A stretch of 64,000 nt of DNA from Mesorhizobium opportunistum WSM2075 (GCF_000176035.2 NC_015675.1:744001-808000), one strand, 5' to 3'; counted from the stretch's first letter, positions 46,999 to 56,125 are shown. Notes: a model not told the origin generated them from the letters alone. Program-made: numbers and translations.

Positions 46999-48129
46999 AT
47001 GAAAGCTGATTTCTACGAAACGCTGGGCGTCCAGAAAGGCGCCGATGAGAAGGAACTCAAGAGCGCTTTTCGCAAGCTCGCCATGCAGTTCCATCCCGAC
47101 CGCAATCCCGGCGATCATTCCTGCGAGCACAAGTTCAAGGAAATCAACGAAGCCTACGAGACGCTGAAGGACCCGCAGAAGCGCGCGGCCTACGACCGCT
47201 TCGGCCACGCCGCCTTCGAACAGGGCGGCATGAATGGCGGGGCGCAAGGCTTTGGGGCCGGCGGTTTCGCCGATATCTTCGAAGACATTTTCGGCGACAT
47301 GATGGGTGGCCGCCAGCGCCGCTCGTCGGGTGGCCGCGAGCGTGGCGCCGACCTGCGCTACAACATGGAAATCTCGCTGGAAGAAGCCTTCGCGGGAAAG
47401 ACGGCGCAGATTCGCGTGCCGGCCTCGATCTCGTGTTCGGAATGCTCCGGCAGCGGTGCCAAGCCGGGCACCCAGCCCGTCACCTGCTCGATGTGCAACG
47501 GCCACGGCAAGGTGCGCGCCACGCAAGGCTTCTTCTCGATCGAACGCACCTGCCCGCAATGCCAGGGGCGTGGCCAGACGATCAAGGACCCGTGCCCGAA
47601 ATGCGTCGGCCAGGGCCGCGTCACCGAGGAACGGTCGCTGTCGGTCAACATCCCGGCCGGCATTGAGGACGGCACCCGTATCCGCCTTGCCAATGAGGGC
47701 GAAGCCGGCTTGCGCGGCGGGCCGTCCGGCGACCTCTATATCTTCCTGGCGGTGAAGCCGCACGAGTTCTTCCAGCGCGACGGCGCCGATCTCTATTGCA
47801 AGGTGCCGATCTCGATGACGACGGCCGCCCTTGGCGGTTCCTTCGAAGTGACGACGCTGGACGGCACGCAGACCAAAGTGAAGGTGCCGGAAGGCACCCA
47901 GAACGGACGTCAATTCCGCCTCAAGGGCAAGGGCATGCCAGTGCTGCGCCAGCCCAATGTCGGCGACCTCTACATCCAGACCGCGGTCGAGACGCCGCAG
48001 AACCTGTCGCGCCGCCAGCGCGAACTGCTGGAGGAGTTCGAACAACTCTCCTCGCAGGACAATTCGCCCCAATCGAGCGGCTTTTTTGCCCGCATGAAGG
48101 ATTTCTTCGAGTCCTTCGGCGAGCGTTGA
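46999..48129 (+). CDS. dnaJ: Chaperone protein DnaJ (Hsp40)
   Basis: 376 residues. The J domain (residues 1-70) has the HPD motif (FHPDRNPGD). A Gly/Phe-rich linker follows ([15 protein letters not shown]). The zinc domain has four CxxCxGxG-type repeats: [24 protein letters not shown] and CPKCVGQG. The C-terminal substrate-binding domains complete it. It stimulates DnaK ATPase and delivers clients. It is separated from dnaK by a terminator. Confidence 0.98.
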   Translation: MKADFYETLGVQKGADEKELKSAFRKLAMQFHPDRNPGDHSCEHKFKEINEAYETLKDPQKRAAYDRFGHAAFEQGGMNGGAQGFGAGGFADIFEDIFGDMMGGRQRRSSGGRERGADLRYNMEISLEEAFAGKTAQIRVPASISCSECSGSGAKPGTQPVTCSMCNGHGKVRATQGFFSIERTCPQCQGRGQTIKDPCPKCVGQGRVTEERSLSVNIPAGIEDGTRIRLANEGEAGLRGGPSGDLYIFLAVKPHEFFQRDGADLYCKVPISMTTAALGGSFEVTTLDGTQTKVKVPEGTQNGRQFRLKGKGMPVLRQPNVGDLYIQTAVETPQNLSRRQRELLEEFEQLSSQDNSPQSSGFFARMKDFFESFGER

Positions 48130-48234
48130 TAGGCGACAAAAGCTATCTTATCCACGCCATGCGTGTTGCGGCGCCTTGCCTTGCGCCGCTCAGGTGTTAA
48201 GTAGCTTGCGAGGGAAGCGCTGAGGAGAGCTTGC

Positions 48235-48837
48235 ATGACACGTGGTCCCGGACTGCGGAAGGCGCTGGCCGAAAAGTTCGACGACGAGCTCAAATTCTTC
48301 AAGGGCTGGATCGACAAGCCGAAGACGGTCGGCTCGATCGTTCCGACCAGTTCGATCACCGCCCGCAAGATGGCCTCGATCGTCAATCCCAAGTCCGGCC
48401 TGCCGGTGCTCGAGGTCGGCCCAGGCACCGGCGTCATCACCCGCGCCATCCTCGCCCAGGGCGTGCGTCCCGAAAACCTCTACGCGGTCGAATATTCCAC
48501 CGATTTCGTGCGCCATTTGCGCCAGCTCTATCCCGGGGTCAACGTCATCGAGGGTGACGCCTTCAACCTCAACGCCACGCTTGGCGAGAGGAGCGGGATG
48601 ATCTTCGATTCCGTCGTTTCCGGCGTGCCGTTGCTCAACTTCCCGGTCGCCCAGCGCATCGCCTATATCGAGAGCCTGCTCGACCGCATCCCGGCGGGCC
48701 GCCCGATCGTGCAGCTGACCTACGGCCCGATGTCGCCGATCCCGGCCGGGCGTGGCGACTACACGGTCAAGCATTTCGATTTCATCTTCCGCAACATCCC
48801 GCCGACGCAGCTGTGGATCTACCGAAGGGAAGGATAG
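48235..48837 (+). CDS. pmtA: Phosphatidylethanolamine N-methyltransferase (PmtA, rhizobial type)
   Basis: 200 residues. The SAM-binding motif LEVGPGTGVITRAIL, the N-terminus (ALAEKFDDELKFFKGWIDKPKTVG) and SGVPLLNFPVAQRI are characteristic of the Sinorhizobium/Agrobacterium PmtA group, which makes phosphatidylcholine by three methylations of phosphatidylethanolamine at the membrane. The gene order dnaK-dnaJ-pmtA is known from related rhizobia. The stop codon TAG falls inside the start of a small repeat. Confidence 0.93.
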   Translation: MTRGPGLRKALAEKFDDELKFFKGWIDKPKTVGSIVPTSSITARKMASIVNPKSGLPVLEVGPGTGVITRAILAQGVRPENLYAVEYSTDFVRHLRQLYPGVNVIEGDAFNLNATLGERSGMIFDSVVSGVPLLNFPVAQRIAYIESLLDRIPAGRPIVQLTYGPMSPIPAGRGDYTVKHFDFIFRNIPPTQLWIYRREG

Positions 48838-48907
48838 GGGAATAGGCAGTAGGGAATAGTCAGGAATTGCTCATCTCCTACTGCCTATTCCCCACTGCCT
48901 ACTCCCT
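48835..48907. repeat. Small inverted repeat between pmtA and the FMN reductase gene (family G)
   Basis: GGGAATAGGCAGTAGGGAATA on the left is repeated inverted as CTACTGCCTATTCCCC and again as CACTGCCTACTCCCTT. The pmtA stop lies in its first bases, and the FMN reductase start follows about 10 bp after its end. Confidence 0.8.
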
Positions 48908-48917
48908 TTGCGAAGCA

Positions 48918-49514
48918 ATGGCAGTGATCCCGAAAATTCTCGTCTTCGCCGGCTCGGTGCGCGGCGGCGCCTATAGCGGCAGGACCGCCGACGTGGCGCA
49001 GAAGGAACTTGCGGTGCAGGGCGCCGAAGTGACGCGCATTTCGCTCGGCGACTATCCCCTGCCGATCCTCGACGAAGATCTGGAGAAGGAAAAGGGCGTT
49101 CCCGAAAATGCCGTCAGGCTCGGCCGCCTGATCATCGCGCATGACGGGCTGCTGATCGCCACGCCGGAATATAACGGCTCTATCCCGCCGCTGCTCAAGA
49201 ACACGATCGACTGGGTGAGCCGCGTGCGCAGGGACAATAGCCGGCCGGTCAGGCCGCTTGCCGGCAAGGTTGTCGGCCTATGCTCGTCGTCCAATGGTCA
49301 TTTTGCCGGCATCCGCTGCATCAACCATCTGCGCGCCGTACTGGTGCGCTGCCAGATGGAGGTGGTGACGCCGGAATGCTCGGTGCCGGAGGGCGGCGAC
49401 GCCTTCGGCGAGGACGGCCATTTCCGTGACGAAAGACTGCACACATCGATGGAGCATCTATGCCGCACGCTGATCGAAACCTCGCGCATGCTGTCCACCC
49501 GGATCGAAGCGTGA
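48918..49514 (+). CDS. NADPH-dependent FMN reductase family protein
   Basis: 198 residues of flavodoxin-like fold: [20 protein letters not shown] (FMN phosphate site), [37 protein letters not shown] and the [10 protein letters not shown] strand. This is the typical pattern of chromate/quinone/FMN reductases. It lies between pmtA and pyrF. Its TGA stop overlaps a possible GTG start of pyrF, so the two could be cotranscribed. Confidence 0.9.
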   Translation: MAVIPKILVFAGSVRGGAYSGRTADVAQKELAVQGAEVTRISLGDYPLPILDEDLEKEKGVPENAVRLGRLIIAHDGLLIATPEYNGSIPPLLKNTIDWVSRVRRDNSRPVRPLAGKVVGLCSSSNGHFAGIRCINHLRAVLVRCQMEVVTPECSVPEGGDAFGEDGHFRDERLHTSMEHLCRTLIETSRMLSTRIEA

Positions 49515-49540
49515 CCGCCGTATCCATGCAGGCTAAAACC

Positions 49541-50239
49541 ATGCAGGCCAAATCCATTCAGGAAAGATTGATTGTCGGCCTCGACGTGCCAACGCTAAAA
49601 GAGGCCGAACAGGCGGTGCGCGAGCTGGATGGCGTCGTCTCCTTCTACAAGATCGGCTATCAGCTGGCCTTCGCCGGCGGGCTCGACTTCGCCAGGGAAC
49701 TGGCCAGCGGCGGGGCAAAAGTCTTCCTCGACATGAAGCTGCTCGACATCGACCACACGGTGGCCAAGGGTGTCGAGAACATCGTCAGGATGGGCATGAC
49801 CATGCTGACCATCCACGCCTATCCCAAAGCGATGCAGGCGGCAGTGGAAGCGGCACGCGGCAGTGACCTTTGTCTTCTCGCCGTCAGCGTGCTGACCTCG
49901 ATGGACGAGCAGGACGTGATCGACGCCGGCTATGAATACGACCCGCACACACTGGTGCTCAGGCGCGCCGAACAGGCGCTGCATGCCGGCATGGGCGGCG
50001 TCGTCTGCTCGGCCGAAGAGGCTGAAGCGGTGCGCCGCATCGTCGGGCCCAACATGGCGGTGGTGACGCCGGGAATACGGCCGGCGGGCAGTGAACATGG
50101 CGATCAGAAGCGCGTCGTGACGCCGGCGCAGGCGATCCGCAATGGCTCCAGCCATCTCGTCGTCGGCAGGCCAATCGTCGCGGCAGGCGACAGGCGCGCG
50201 GCGGCGGAAGCCATTCTGGAAGAGATGCGCTCGGCCTAG
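49541..50239 (+). CDS. pyrF: Orotidine 5'-phosphate decarboxylase
   Basis: 232 residues if started at the ATG at 49541; ATG at 49526 or GTG at 49511 are alternatives. Core motifs: [40 protein letters not shown] (catalytic Lys-Asp pair), [18 protein letters not shown] and SHLVVGRPI. It makes UMP from OMP. Family length favours 49541. The start region is a 15-base tandem repeat, with ATG at 49526 and 49541 and a third, degenerate unit after it. The TAG stop is the first part of a repeat element. Confidence 0.95.
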   Translation: MQAKSIQERLIVGLDVPTLKEAEQAVRELDGVVSFYKIGYQLAFAGGLDFARELASGGAKVFLDMKLLDIDHTVAKGVENIVRMGMTMLTIHAYPKAMQAAVEAARGSDLCLLAVSVLTSMDEQDVIDAGYEYDPHTLVLRRAEQALHAGMGGVVCSAEEAEAVRRIVGPNMAVVTPGIRPAGSEHGDQKRVVTPAQAIRNGSSHLVVGRPIVAAGDRRAAAEAILEEMRSA

Positions 50240-50367
50240 AGCAATTCCAGGAAAAGTGTGACACGGTTTTCCCGGGAAAAGCGCGTAGCGCTTTCCCTTG
50301 GGAATTGCGTAAAAACAAAGAGATGGAGCGGTTCGCCGTTTCCGTTAAACGGTGAAATGCTCTAGGC
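50236..50367. repeat. Palindromic intergenic repeat, family D (copy 1)
   Basis: Begins CTAGAGCAATTCCAGGAAAA and ends CGGTGAAATGCTCTAGG. An inner hairpin is GCGCGTAGCGC-type. Its reverse complement is found almost fully at 61184-61316. The pyrF stop codon TAG is bases 2-4 of the element. Confidence 0.9.
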
Positions 50368-50389
50368 ACAAGAAGCAGGGAGTAGAAGA

Positions 50390-50677
50390 ATGCCCAAGGG
50401 ATATTGGATCGCCCGCGTCGATGTGCGCGACGCCGAAGGCTACAAGGACTATGTCGCCGCCGCCAAACCCGCCTTCGAGCGGTTCGGGGCGAAATTCCTG
50501 GCGCGTGGCGGGGCGCATGAGCTTGCCGAAGGGCCGGGCCGCGCTCGCAACGTCATCATCGAGTTCGAATCGCTGGCGGCCGCGCACGACTGCTATCACT
50601 CGCCGGAATACCAGCGCGCGGTCGCCATCCGCCAGAAGGTCGCCGACGGCGAGATCGTGCTGGTCGAAGGGGCCTGA
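50390..50677 (+). CDS. DUF1330 family protein
   Basis: 95 residues. The ferredoxin-like DUF1330 pattern is clear: GYWIARVDVRDAEGYKDYVA at the start, FLARGGAHELAEG in the middle and IEFESLAAAHDCYHSPEYQ near the end. The biochemical role of the family is not established; it is common in small stress-related or metabolic loci. It stands alone between the family D repeat and a convergent GntR gene. Confidence 0.9.
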   Translation: MPKGYWIARVDVRDAEGYKDYVAAAKPAFERFGAKFLARGGAHELAEGPGRARNVIIEFESLAAAHDCYHSPEYQRAVAIRQKVADGEIVLVEGA

Positions 50678-50707
50678 GAGCGTCGCGAAGCAGAAGCTGA
50701 CGCTTTC

Positions 50708-51478
50708 TCAGACGAAGTCCTGCAGGTTCGCTTCCCGCAGCTTCGACCCGCCGAGCAAGGCCCCGATCAGCTGGTGCTTGAGGGCGAGGCAGTGCGAACG
50801 GGCAAGCTTGGCGATGCCCGGAACGTCGCTCTTCTCGCAAGCCTGCAGCAACCGTTTCTGCTGTTCGATGATCAGCGGCATGAAATCGCGCGACTTGAAG
50901 CCGAGATGGAGCGCTCGTTCCGACTGGTCGAGAATCTGGCTGAGCAGCTGCGCCAGCCGCAAATTGCCCGACAGTTCGGCGATCGCCAGGCGAAAGGCGC
51001 GGTCGGCGGCGAGGAAGGCAACCGGGCTGCGCAGCGTCTCGGGCTTCAGCACTTTTCTGGCCGCCAGCCGGATCTCGTCCAGCCCGCGCTCGGTGATCCC
51101 CGTGGTGGCGACCCGGAACACTTCGGGTTCGATCAGGCCGCGGACGTCGAAGATCTCGTTGACGTCGCGCAAGGTCAGCGTCGTGATGACATAGCCACGG
51201 CGCGGCTCGCTCCTGACCAAGCCTTCCTGCATGAGGCGGGCGAGTGCCGAGCGGATCGTCGCCTTCTTGATCCCGTAGCGGGCCTCGATCTGTTTCTCGG
51301 TCAGCGCCTCGCCGGGCGACAGGACGCAAGCGACGATGTCGCTCTTCAACTGCTCGTAGGCCTGCTCGCTGCGCAGCAAATCCGCCGTCGACGGCGCAGT
51401 TGCCCCGCTTGGCGGTGAGATCGATTTCGGTGGCTTGGCTTTGGTCGGCTTCATGCTTTTCTCGCGTCGCGTCGGCAT
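50708..51478 (-). CDS. GntR-family regulator (FCD type), divergent from a cupin gene
   Basis: 256 residues; an ATG at 51454 is an alternative start and neither has a strong site. A basic proline-rich N-terminus (KPTKAKPPKSISPP) precedes the winged helix (EQLKSDIVACVLSPGEALTEKQ, GIKKATIRSALARLMQEGL) and a helical effector domain (AADRAFRLAIAELSGNLRL). It faces the cupin gene across a 58-bp gap with the palindrome TCTGAG-CAT-CTCAGA, so it probably controls that gene and itself. Confidence 0.87.
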   Translation of the reverse strand: MPTRREKSMKPTKAKPPKSISPPSGATAPSTADLLRSEQAYEQLKSDIVACVLSPGEALTEKQIEARYGIKKATIRSALARLMQEGLVRSEPRRGYVITTLTLRDVNEIFDVRGLIEPEVFRVATTGITERGLDEIRLAARKVLKPETLRSPVAFLAADRAFRLAIAELSGNLRLAQLLSQILDQSERALHLGFKSRDFMPLIIEQQKRLLQACEKSDVPGIAKLARSHCLALKHQLIGALLGGSKLREANLQDFV

Positions 51479-51508
51479 TGACTCGGATAGACCATCTTAG
51501 CTATTGTT

Positions 51509-51523
51509 TCTGAGCATCTCAGA
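51509..51523. promoter_or_regulatory. Palindrome TCTGAG-CAT-CTCAGA, candidate operator of the divergent pair
   Basis: A perfect 6-bp inverted repeat with a 3-base spacer in the gap between the GntR and cupin genes, next to the AGGAG ribosome-binding site of the cupin gene. Position fits repression, but the sequence is not a known GntR consensus. Confidence 0.4.
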
Positions 51524-51536
51524 CAGGAGCTGTGGA

Positions 51537-52097
51537 ATGCCTCTATCCGCCGACTCTTCTCTCTACCCCGCCATCAGCGATATCGTCAACGCGGCGGCAG
51601 GTGCCGATGCCTTCGGTCAGGTCAAGGCCGTGCTCGGGGACTACACCAAGCGCTTCCACGCGCTCGGCGGGCTCGTTCACGAAGAGGACGACGACGAGCT
51701 GTTGCTGCACGCGAGTCCGAAGCTGACGATCTACCACATCACCCTTTCGCCCGGCGTGCAGTATCCGCCGCACAATCATTTGATGGATGCGCTGGTCGGC
51801 ATCTATTGGGGTGGCGAGACCAACTTCATCTACCCGCTCGCCGGCGACCGGGTCGATGAGCCCGAGCGGCAGGATTTTTCGGCGCCGGCGCTGGTGCACA
51901 TGCCTTCCAGCACCATTCACTCGGTCGCCAATACAGGCAGCACCCGCTCCGGAGCCCTGCACGTCTATCTGGGCGATCTGCCGGGCACCAGCCGGCAGCT
52001 GTGGAGCCTTGCCGACAAGCGGCCGGAGCCGTTCGACAACATCCGCTACATGGCCGGCGCGCGGCCTATCGAGCAATCGACGTCCGAGCCCAAGTAA
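51537..52097 (+). CDS. Cupin-fold protein, cysteine dioxygenase-like
   Basis: 186 residues from the ATG at 51537, which has an AGGAG site. A cupin core is visible: YHITLSPGVQYPPHNHLMDALVGIYWGGETN with HNH-type metal ligands, then APALVHMPSSTIHSVANTGS with a second His, as in the thiol-dioxygenase/cupin superfamily. No catalytic substrate can be assigned. The divergent GntR gene suggests it is induced by a small molecule. Confidence 0.8.
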   Translation: MPLSADSSLYPAISDIVNAAAGADAFGQVKAVLGDYTKRFHALGGLVHEEDDDELLLHASPKLTIYHITLSPGVQYPPHNHLMDALVGIYWGGETNFIYPLAGDRVDEPERQDFSAPALVHMPSSTIHSVANTGSTRSGALHVYLGDLPGTSRQLWSLADKRPEPFDNIRYMAGARPIEQSTSEPK

Positions 52098-52461
52098 ACC
52101 ACCAGCGCCGCACAGGAGGAGCCTGTCGGCGGCAAGACTTCATCGGTCTTTTCAGCGGTGTAATCACTGACATTCGATATTGGCCGAAGCCTCTAAACTT
52201 CGTCATCCCTGGGCGAAGCAGGAGCAAAGCTCCGTCGCGGAGACCCTGGGATCCATGCCGGGACCTTAGTCGTGAAGCGCTACGGAGCGGAATTCTGCAC
52301 CGCGGTGGCGCCTTGAAGTCGCGGCATGGATCCTCGGGTCTGCACTGCGTCGCTTCGCTCCTTGCTCCGCCCGTGGATGACGAAGCGATGGATGTTTCTG
52401 CCAATCGCCAATGCACGAGATCTGTCAATCCAAGCGATCGTCAAACTCATGCGCTGAGATA
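52098..52461. other. Intergenic region holding a palindromic repeat
   Basis: 364 bp between the cupin gene and the convergent ATP-grasp gene, without a gene. The central half is the family F repeat; the rest shows nothing I can support. Confidence 0.55.
52199..52386. repeat. Long palindromic repeat, family F
   Basis: The left arm starts TTCGTCATCCCTGGGCGAAG and goes on to GGATCCATGCCG; the right arm begins CGGCATGGATCC and ends GTGGATGACGAAG, the reverse complement. It sits between convergent genes. Confidence 0.8.
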
Positions 52462-53520
52462 CTAACTGGCCAGCCGGCTGGCGGCGGTTTCGGCCATGGC
52501 ATCGGCAAGACCCAGGCCCCATTGCGACCGGCAATAGGCGCGGAAATCGAAGCAGGGCAGGCCGGGGCAGACCTCGAATTCGATCAGGTGGAGCGTGTCG
52601 TCGGCCTCGACCCGCAGGTCGATGGAAAAGACGTCGCGCAGGCCGAGCCCGCTCATCAGCCGCGCGGCGATCGCACGGATCCCGGCGTCGGCAGCCGGCT
52701 GGACGTCGGCAACGGCGACGAGTTCCGGTTCGGCATAGAGCCCCGCCGCCTTCGCCGCCGCGCCGGTTTCGCCGTAAAGCGCCAGGCTGTCCGCCATGGT
52801 CTGGAAATCGGCGCCTGAATCGACAAAGACAATGCCGAGCGCCTCGACGCCAACTTCCGGCGTCAGCCCGAGGAAGGAGGCGCGCACGTTGCGGCCGGCG
52901 ACATAGGGCTGGACCACGACATCGTCGCGATAGGCGGCGAAAACACGCCGGCTAAGCTCCAGCGCGTGGCCGAGATCGCTGCTGCGCGAATCCGGCCAGA
53001 TGCCGATCTTGGCGCCGAGCCGGTTGGGCTTGACGAACCAACCGGCGGCGGAAGCCGGCGGCTCGACCAGCCATTGGCCATTACGCGCGAGACCGGCCTG
53101 CGGCACCGGCAGGCCCAACGCGCCAAGCACGGCGCCGGAGCGGAACTTGTCCTGGCAGAGCGCGAACAGGGCATCGTCGGCGCCGATCGTCTTGAACCCG
53201 CCCAGCCTCGCCAAAGCGGGGGCGGCACCGCCACGAAAATAGGCGATGCCGTCGGTCAGCGTCCAGACCAGCGTTGTGGCGGGATCCTCGCCGGCAAGCA
53301 CATGCGCGGTATCGTCGAGCAGCACCGGCGTGAAGGACAGGCCGCGCACCCGGCAGGCCTCGTCCAGCGCATCGAATTCCTGGCCAAGGTCCGTCGACTG
53401 CGCCAGGTAGGAAGCGATTTCGGCGGCGCGCTCGCTCGCATGACCATCGGCAACGAGGCGGTCGAAGCAGGCCTTTTCCGGCTCATGGACAAGGATCAAC
53501 TTGGGCTTGGTGCTCGACAT
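52462..53520 (-). CDS. ATP-grasp protein, D-alanine--D-alanine ligase-like
   Basis: 352 residues from the ATG at 53520 with a GGGAAGCG site. Pre-grasp and ATP-grasp motifs are visible: KLILVHEPEKACFDRLVADG at the start, WFVKPNRLGAKIGI (ATP-loop lysine), VVVQPYVAGRNVRASFLG (hinge) and FSIDLRVEADDTLHLIEFEVCPGLPCFDF, where E-x-E-x-C-PG stands for the usual E-x-N-x-x-PG. It lacks the adjacent cell-wall genes of a true ddl, so it is probably a specialised ligase. The His-and-Asn substitution at the metal site makes activity uncertain. Confidence 0.8.
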   Translation of the reverse strand: MSSTKPKLILVHEPEKACFDRLVADGHASERAAEIASYLAQSTDLGQEFDALDEACRVRGLSFTPVLLDDTAHVLAGEDPATTLVWTLTDGIAYFRGGAAPALARLGGFKTIGADDALFALCQDKFRSGAVLGALGLPVPQAGLARNGQWLVEPPASAAGWFVKPNRLGAKIGIWPDSRSSDLGHALELSRRVFAAYRDDVVVQPYVAGRNVRASFLGLTPEVGVEALGIVFVDSGADFQTMADSLALYGETGAAAKAAGLYAEPELVAVADVQPAADAGIRAIAARLMSGLGLRDVFSIDLRVEADDTLHLIEFEVCPGLPCFDFRAYCRSQWGLGLADAMAETAASRLAS

Positions 53521-53649
53521 AGGATGGACGCTTCCCGGCGGTAGGATCGCCCACCATCGCACTTCAGCCGCGAATGGCTTTCGCGAAACCGACCCGGGAC
53601 GGACGCCTGGGTGACAGTGGAAATCAAACGCCCAATCGCCGGGGCTTGC

Positions 53650-54534
53650 TCAGGCGATCAGAACGCGCGGCTCGAAACGGCCGTTGACGGGAATGTCGAG
53701 CAGGAAGGTCATGCCGCCCTGCAGGTCCAGCAGCCGCTGCTTCTCGCTCTTGCCCGACCAGGCGGAGGTGACCGCCAGCCGGTCGGCGTTCTTGCCGACG
53801 AAGGCCGGACAGGAGGGCTGGGTCACCGGCATGGCGACGGTGCGGACAAGCTTGCCGTCGGGACCATAGGCCTCGACGACGCTGCCGCCCCAGCAGGCGT
53901 TCCACAGGATGCCGTCGCGATCGAGCACCGACCCGTCGATATAGCCCTTGGCCGAGCGGTGATCGACGAAGATCTTCGGCTCGCCGGCAGGCAGGCCGGT
54001 GGCCGGATCGCAGGCGACGCGCATCAGCAATCCGGTCGAGGTGTCCGTGTAATAGGCGAGCGCGCCATCTTGCGAAAAACAGATCGAATTGGTGACGGTG
54101 ATGTCCGAGAACAGGCGGCGCAGATCGCCCTTGAAAAACCAGTATATGGAGCCAGCACCCTTTTCCTCGCCCTTGCCCATCGTGCCCATCCACAAGGCAC
54201 CGCAGGGATGGACCCGCGAATCGTTGGAGCGGGTGACCGGATTGTCGGCTTCAATCGGCGTGTGCAGCGTCAGCTTGCCGGTCGCGACGTCACGGACATG
54301 AAGGCCCGTCTCGGTGGCGATCAGCTGGCGCTTGTCGTCGATGATGGCGATGGCGCTGGCCATCTGGCCAAGCTGGTGGACGATGGTCGCGCCACCGGAC
54401 AGGCGCTTTTCCAGCAATTGGCCGTTGACGATGTCGAACCAGAACAGCGTGTCGGTGGTGGGATCGTAGCTCGGGCCTTCGCCGAGCTGGCAGACGTGAT
54501 CGGAAAAAACCGAAACGATCGCTTCGCTCATCAT
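53650..54534 (-). CDS. SMP-30/gluconolactonase family protein, probable galactonolactonase
   Basis: 294 residues. SMP-30 propeller motifs: LGEGPSYDPTTDTLFWFDIVNGQL, RSNDSRVHPCGALWMGTMG, TNSICFSQDGALAYYTDT and YIDGSVLDRDGILWNACW, with the metal-ligand Glu and Asp/Asn residues. It hydrolyses an aldonolactone. It starts in a four-base overlap with the dgoA stop, so it is the last gene of the galactose operon and most likely opens galactono-lactone. Confidence 0.92.
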   Translation of the reverse strand: MMSEAIVSVFSDHVCQLGEGPSYDPTTDTLFWFDIVNGQLLEKRLSGGATIVHQLGQMASAIAIIDDKRQLIATETGLHVRDVATGKLTLHTPIEADNPVTRSNDSRVHPCGALWMGTMGKGEEKGAGSIYWFFKGDLRRLFSDITVTNSICFSQDGALAYYTDTSTGLLMRVACDPATGLPAGEPKIFVDHRSAKGYIDGSVLDRDGILWNACWGGSVVEAYGPDGKLVRTVAMPVTQPSCPAFVGKNADRLAVTSAWSGKSEKQRLLDLQGGMTFLLDIPVNGRFEPRVLIA

Positions 54535-55169
54535 GCGTCTCCGAACACCGCGTCCCAGGCCGCGACCGCGGCATGCGCACGCACCGCCACCTCGTCGACG
54601 CTCATGCCCGGCTTGAACAGGCTGGAGCCGAGGCCGAAGACCGTCACGCCGACAGCCTTGTAGCCGGCAAAGTCCTTCTCCGAAACGCCGCCGACGGCGC
54701 CGACCAGCGTCTGCGCCGGCAGCACCGCCCGGATCGCGGAAATGCCTGAGGCCCCCAGCACGCTTGCCGGGAAGAATTTCAACGCCGAAGCTCCCAGCCG
54801 GATCGCCTGGAAGGCCTCGGTGGGCGTGAAGACGCCGGGCATGGTGACCATGCCGTAATGCATCGCGCGCGCCATCACCTCGGCATCGATGTTGGGGCTG
54901 ACCAGCAGCTGCCCGCCGGCCTGGTGCAGGCCGTCGACATCGGCCGGCGTCAGCACCGTGCCGGCACCGACCAGGGCCGTTTTCGGCAGCACCTGGACAA
55001 TCCTGGCGATCGACGAGAATGGCTGCGGCGAATTGAGCGGCACCTCGATCGCCTCGATGCCGGCGTCGAACAGGGCCTGGCCCATGGCGATGGCTTCAGC
55101 CGGTTTCAGGCCGCGCAGGATGGCGACCAGCCCGCGCTTGAGTTTTGGAAAGGCTGCGGTCTCGGTCAT
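54531..55169 (-). CDS. dgoA: 2-dehydro-3-deoxy-6-phosphogalactonate aldolase
   Basis: 212 residues, with the KDPG/KDPGal-aldolase motifs KRGLVAILRGLKPAEAIA, VPLNSPQPFSSI, GAGTVLTPADVDGL, and the Schiff-base lysine in LGASALKFFPAS. It splits 2-keto-3-deoxy-6-phosphogalactonate into pyruvate and glyceraldehyde-3-phosphate. The LNSPQPF stretch is the DgoA-type variant rather than Eda. It overlaps dgoK upstream by four bases. Confidence 0.95.
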   Translation of the reverse strand: MTETAAFPKLKRGLVAILRGLKPAEAIAMGQALFDAGIEAIEVPLNSPQPFSSIARIVQVLPKTALVGAGTVLTPADVDGLHQAGGQLLVSPNIDAEVMARAMHYGMVTMPGVFTPTEAFQAIRLGASALKFFPASVLGASGISAIRAVLPAQTLVGAVGGVSEKDFAGYKAVGVTVFGLGSSLFKPGMSVDEVAVRAHAAVAAWDAVFGDA

Positions 55170-56125
55170 GCCAAGGCTCCGGTTCTGGCGATCATGCCGT
55201 TTTCGCGTGCGGCTTCGATGAGGCCGGCGCGCACAGCTTCGTCGGCGTCGACGGCGCGGAAGGCAAGCCCTGCAAGCCCAAGTGCAGCCGAATAAAGCGA
55301 AGCGAGCGCGCCGGAAGCGATCAGCACGACGGATGCACCGCCGGAGCCATAGCGTCGCTTCGCCGAGGCGATCTCGCCGCCGATCAAAAGCCCGGACAGG
55401 CAGGCCGCCGCATCCTCCGACTTCAGGTCCTGCAGGAGCCCGGCGGCGCGGATGGCAAACAGTTTCGAAGTGACATCGCCGCCCTCGCCAAGTGCCCGTT
55501 CGCACCATTGCCGGAAGAACGGACTGTCCGCTGCCACCGGAGCCGGATGCTCGCCCAGCGAATGCTTGAGGATCGAATGCGCGGCCAGCACCGAGAACAA
55601 CTCGCCGGTCGGCCATGTGCCGAAGCCGGCAACGGCGCCATCCTCGACCACGACCCATTTCGAGTGCGTGCCCGGCATGCAGGCGAGATGCCGCCCCTTT
55701 GCCGGAAAACCGGCGCCGGCAAGCTGTGTTTCCTCGCCGCGCATGACATCCGGCGCGTCGGGCAGGCGCTGGGCAAGGCCCGGCACGATGCGGATGTCGC
55801 GGCGCTCGCCCTCGATGCGCGCCGCGCCGCGCAGGATGGCGCCGATCGGCGCGGGCACGCTCACATAGGACGCTTCGATCCAGCCCTGGCGAGAGCCGGC
55901 CATGCCGCAGATGATGACGGGCAGCGCGTCGGGCGCGCCCATGGCGGCCAAGTGGCCTTCCAGCACGTTCGAAAACCCTTTTTCGCGCGCCGTGATCAGC
56001 CCATCGTCGCCGCGACGTTCTGCAAGCAGCTTGCCGCTGCCGTCGATCAGCCATGCCCGAAGCCGGGTCGTGCCCCAATCGATCGCCGCTACCGCCGGCG
56101 CGTTGCCGACAAACTCCGGGCTCAC
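55166..56125 (-). CDS. dgoK: 2-dehydro-3-deoxygalactonokinase
   Basis: 319 residues from a GTG at 56125. The actin-like kinase motif IDWGTTRLRAWLIDGSG and the DgoK-specific MAGSRQGWIEASYVSVPAP and PGTHSKWVVVEDG segments are present. It phosphorylates 2-keto-3-deoxy-galactonate. The start overlaps the SDR stop by four bases and its stop overlaps dgoA by four. Confidence 0.95.
   Translation of the reverse strand: MSPEFVGNAPAVAAIDWGTTRLRAWLIDGSGKLLAERRGDDGLITAREKGFSNVLEGHLAAMGAPDALPVIICGMAGSRQGWIEASYVSVPAPIGAILRGAARIEGERRDIRIVPGLAQRLPDAPDVMRGEETQLAGAGFPAKGRHLACMPGTHSKWVVVEDGAVAGFGTWPTGELFSVLAAHSILKHSLGEHPAPVAADSPFFRQWCERALGEGGDVTSKLFAIRAAGLLQDLKSEDAAACLSGLLIGGEIASAKRRYGSGGASVVLIASGALASLYSAALGLAGLAFRAVDADEAVRAGLIEAARENGMIARTGALA

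Noticed and set aside
48867..48917. Extra N-terminal residues for the FMN reductase from 48867
   Set aside because: They are coded by the repeat element; the ATG at 48918 gives the family's normal start.
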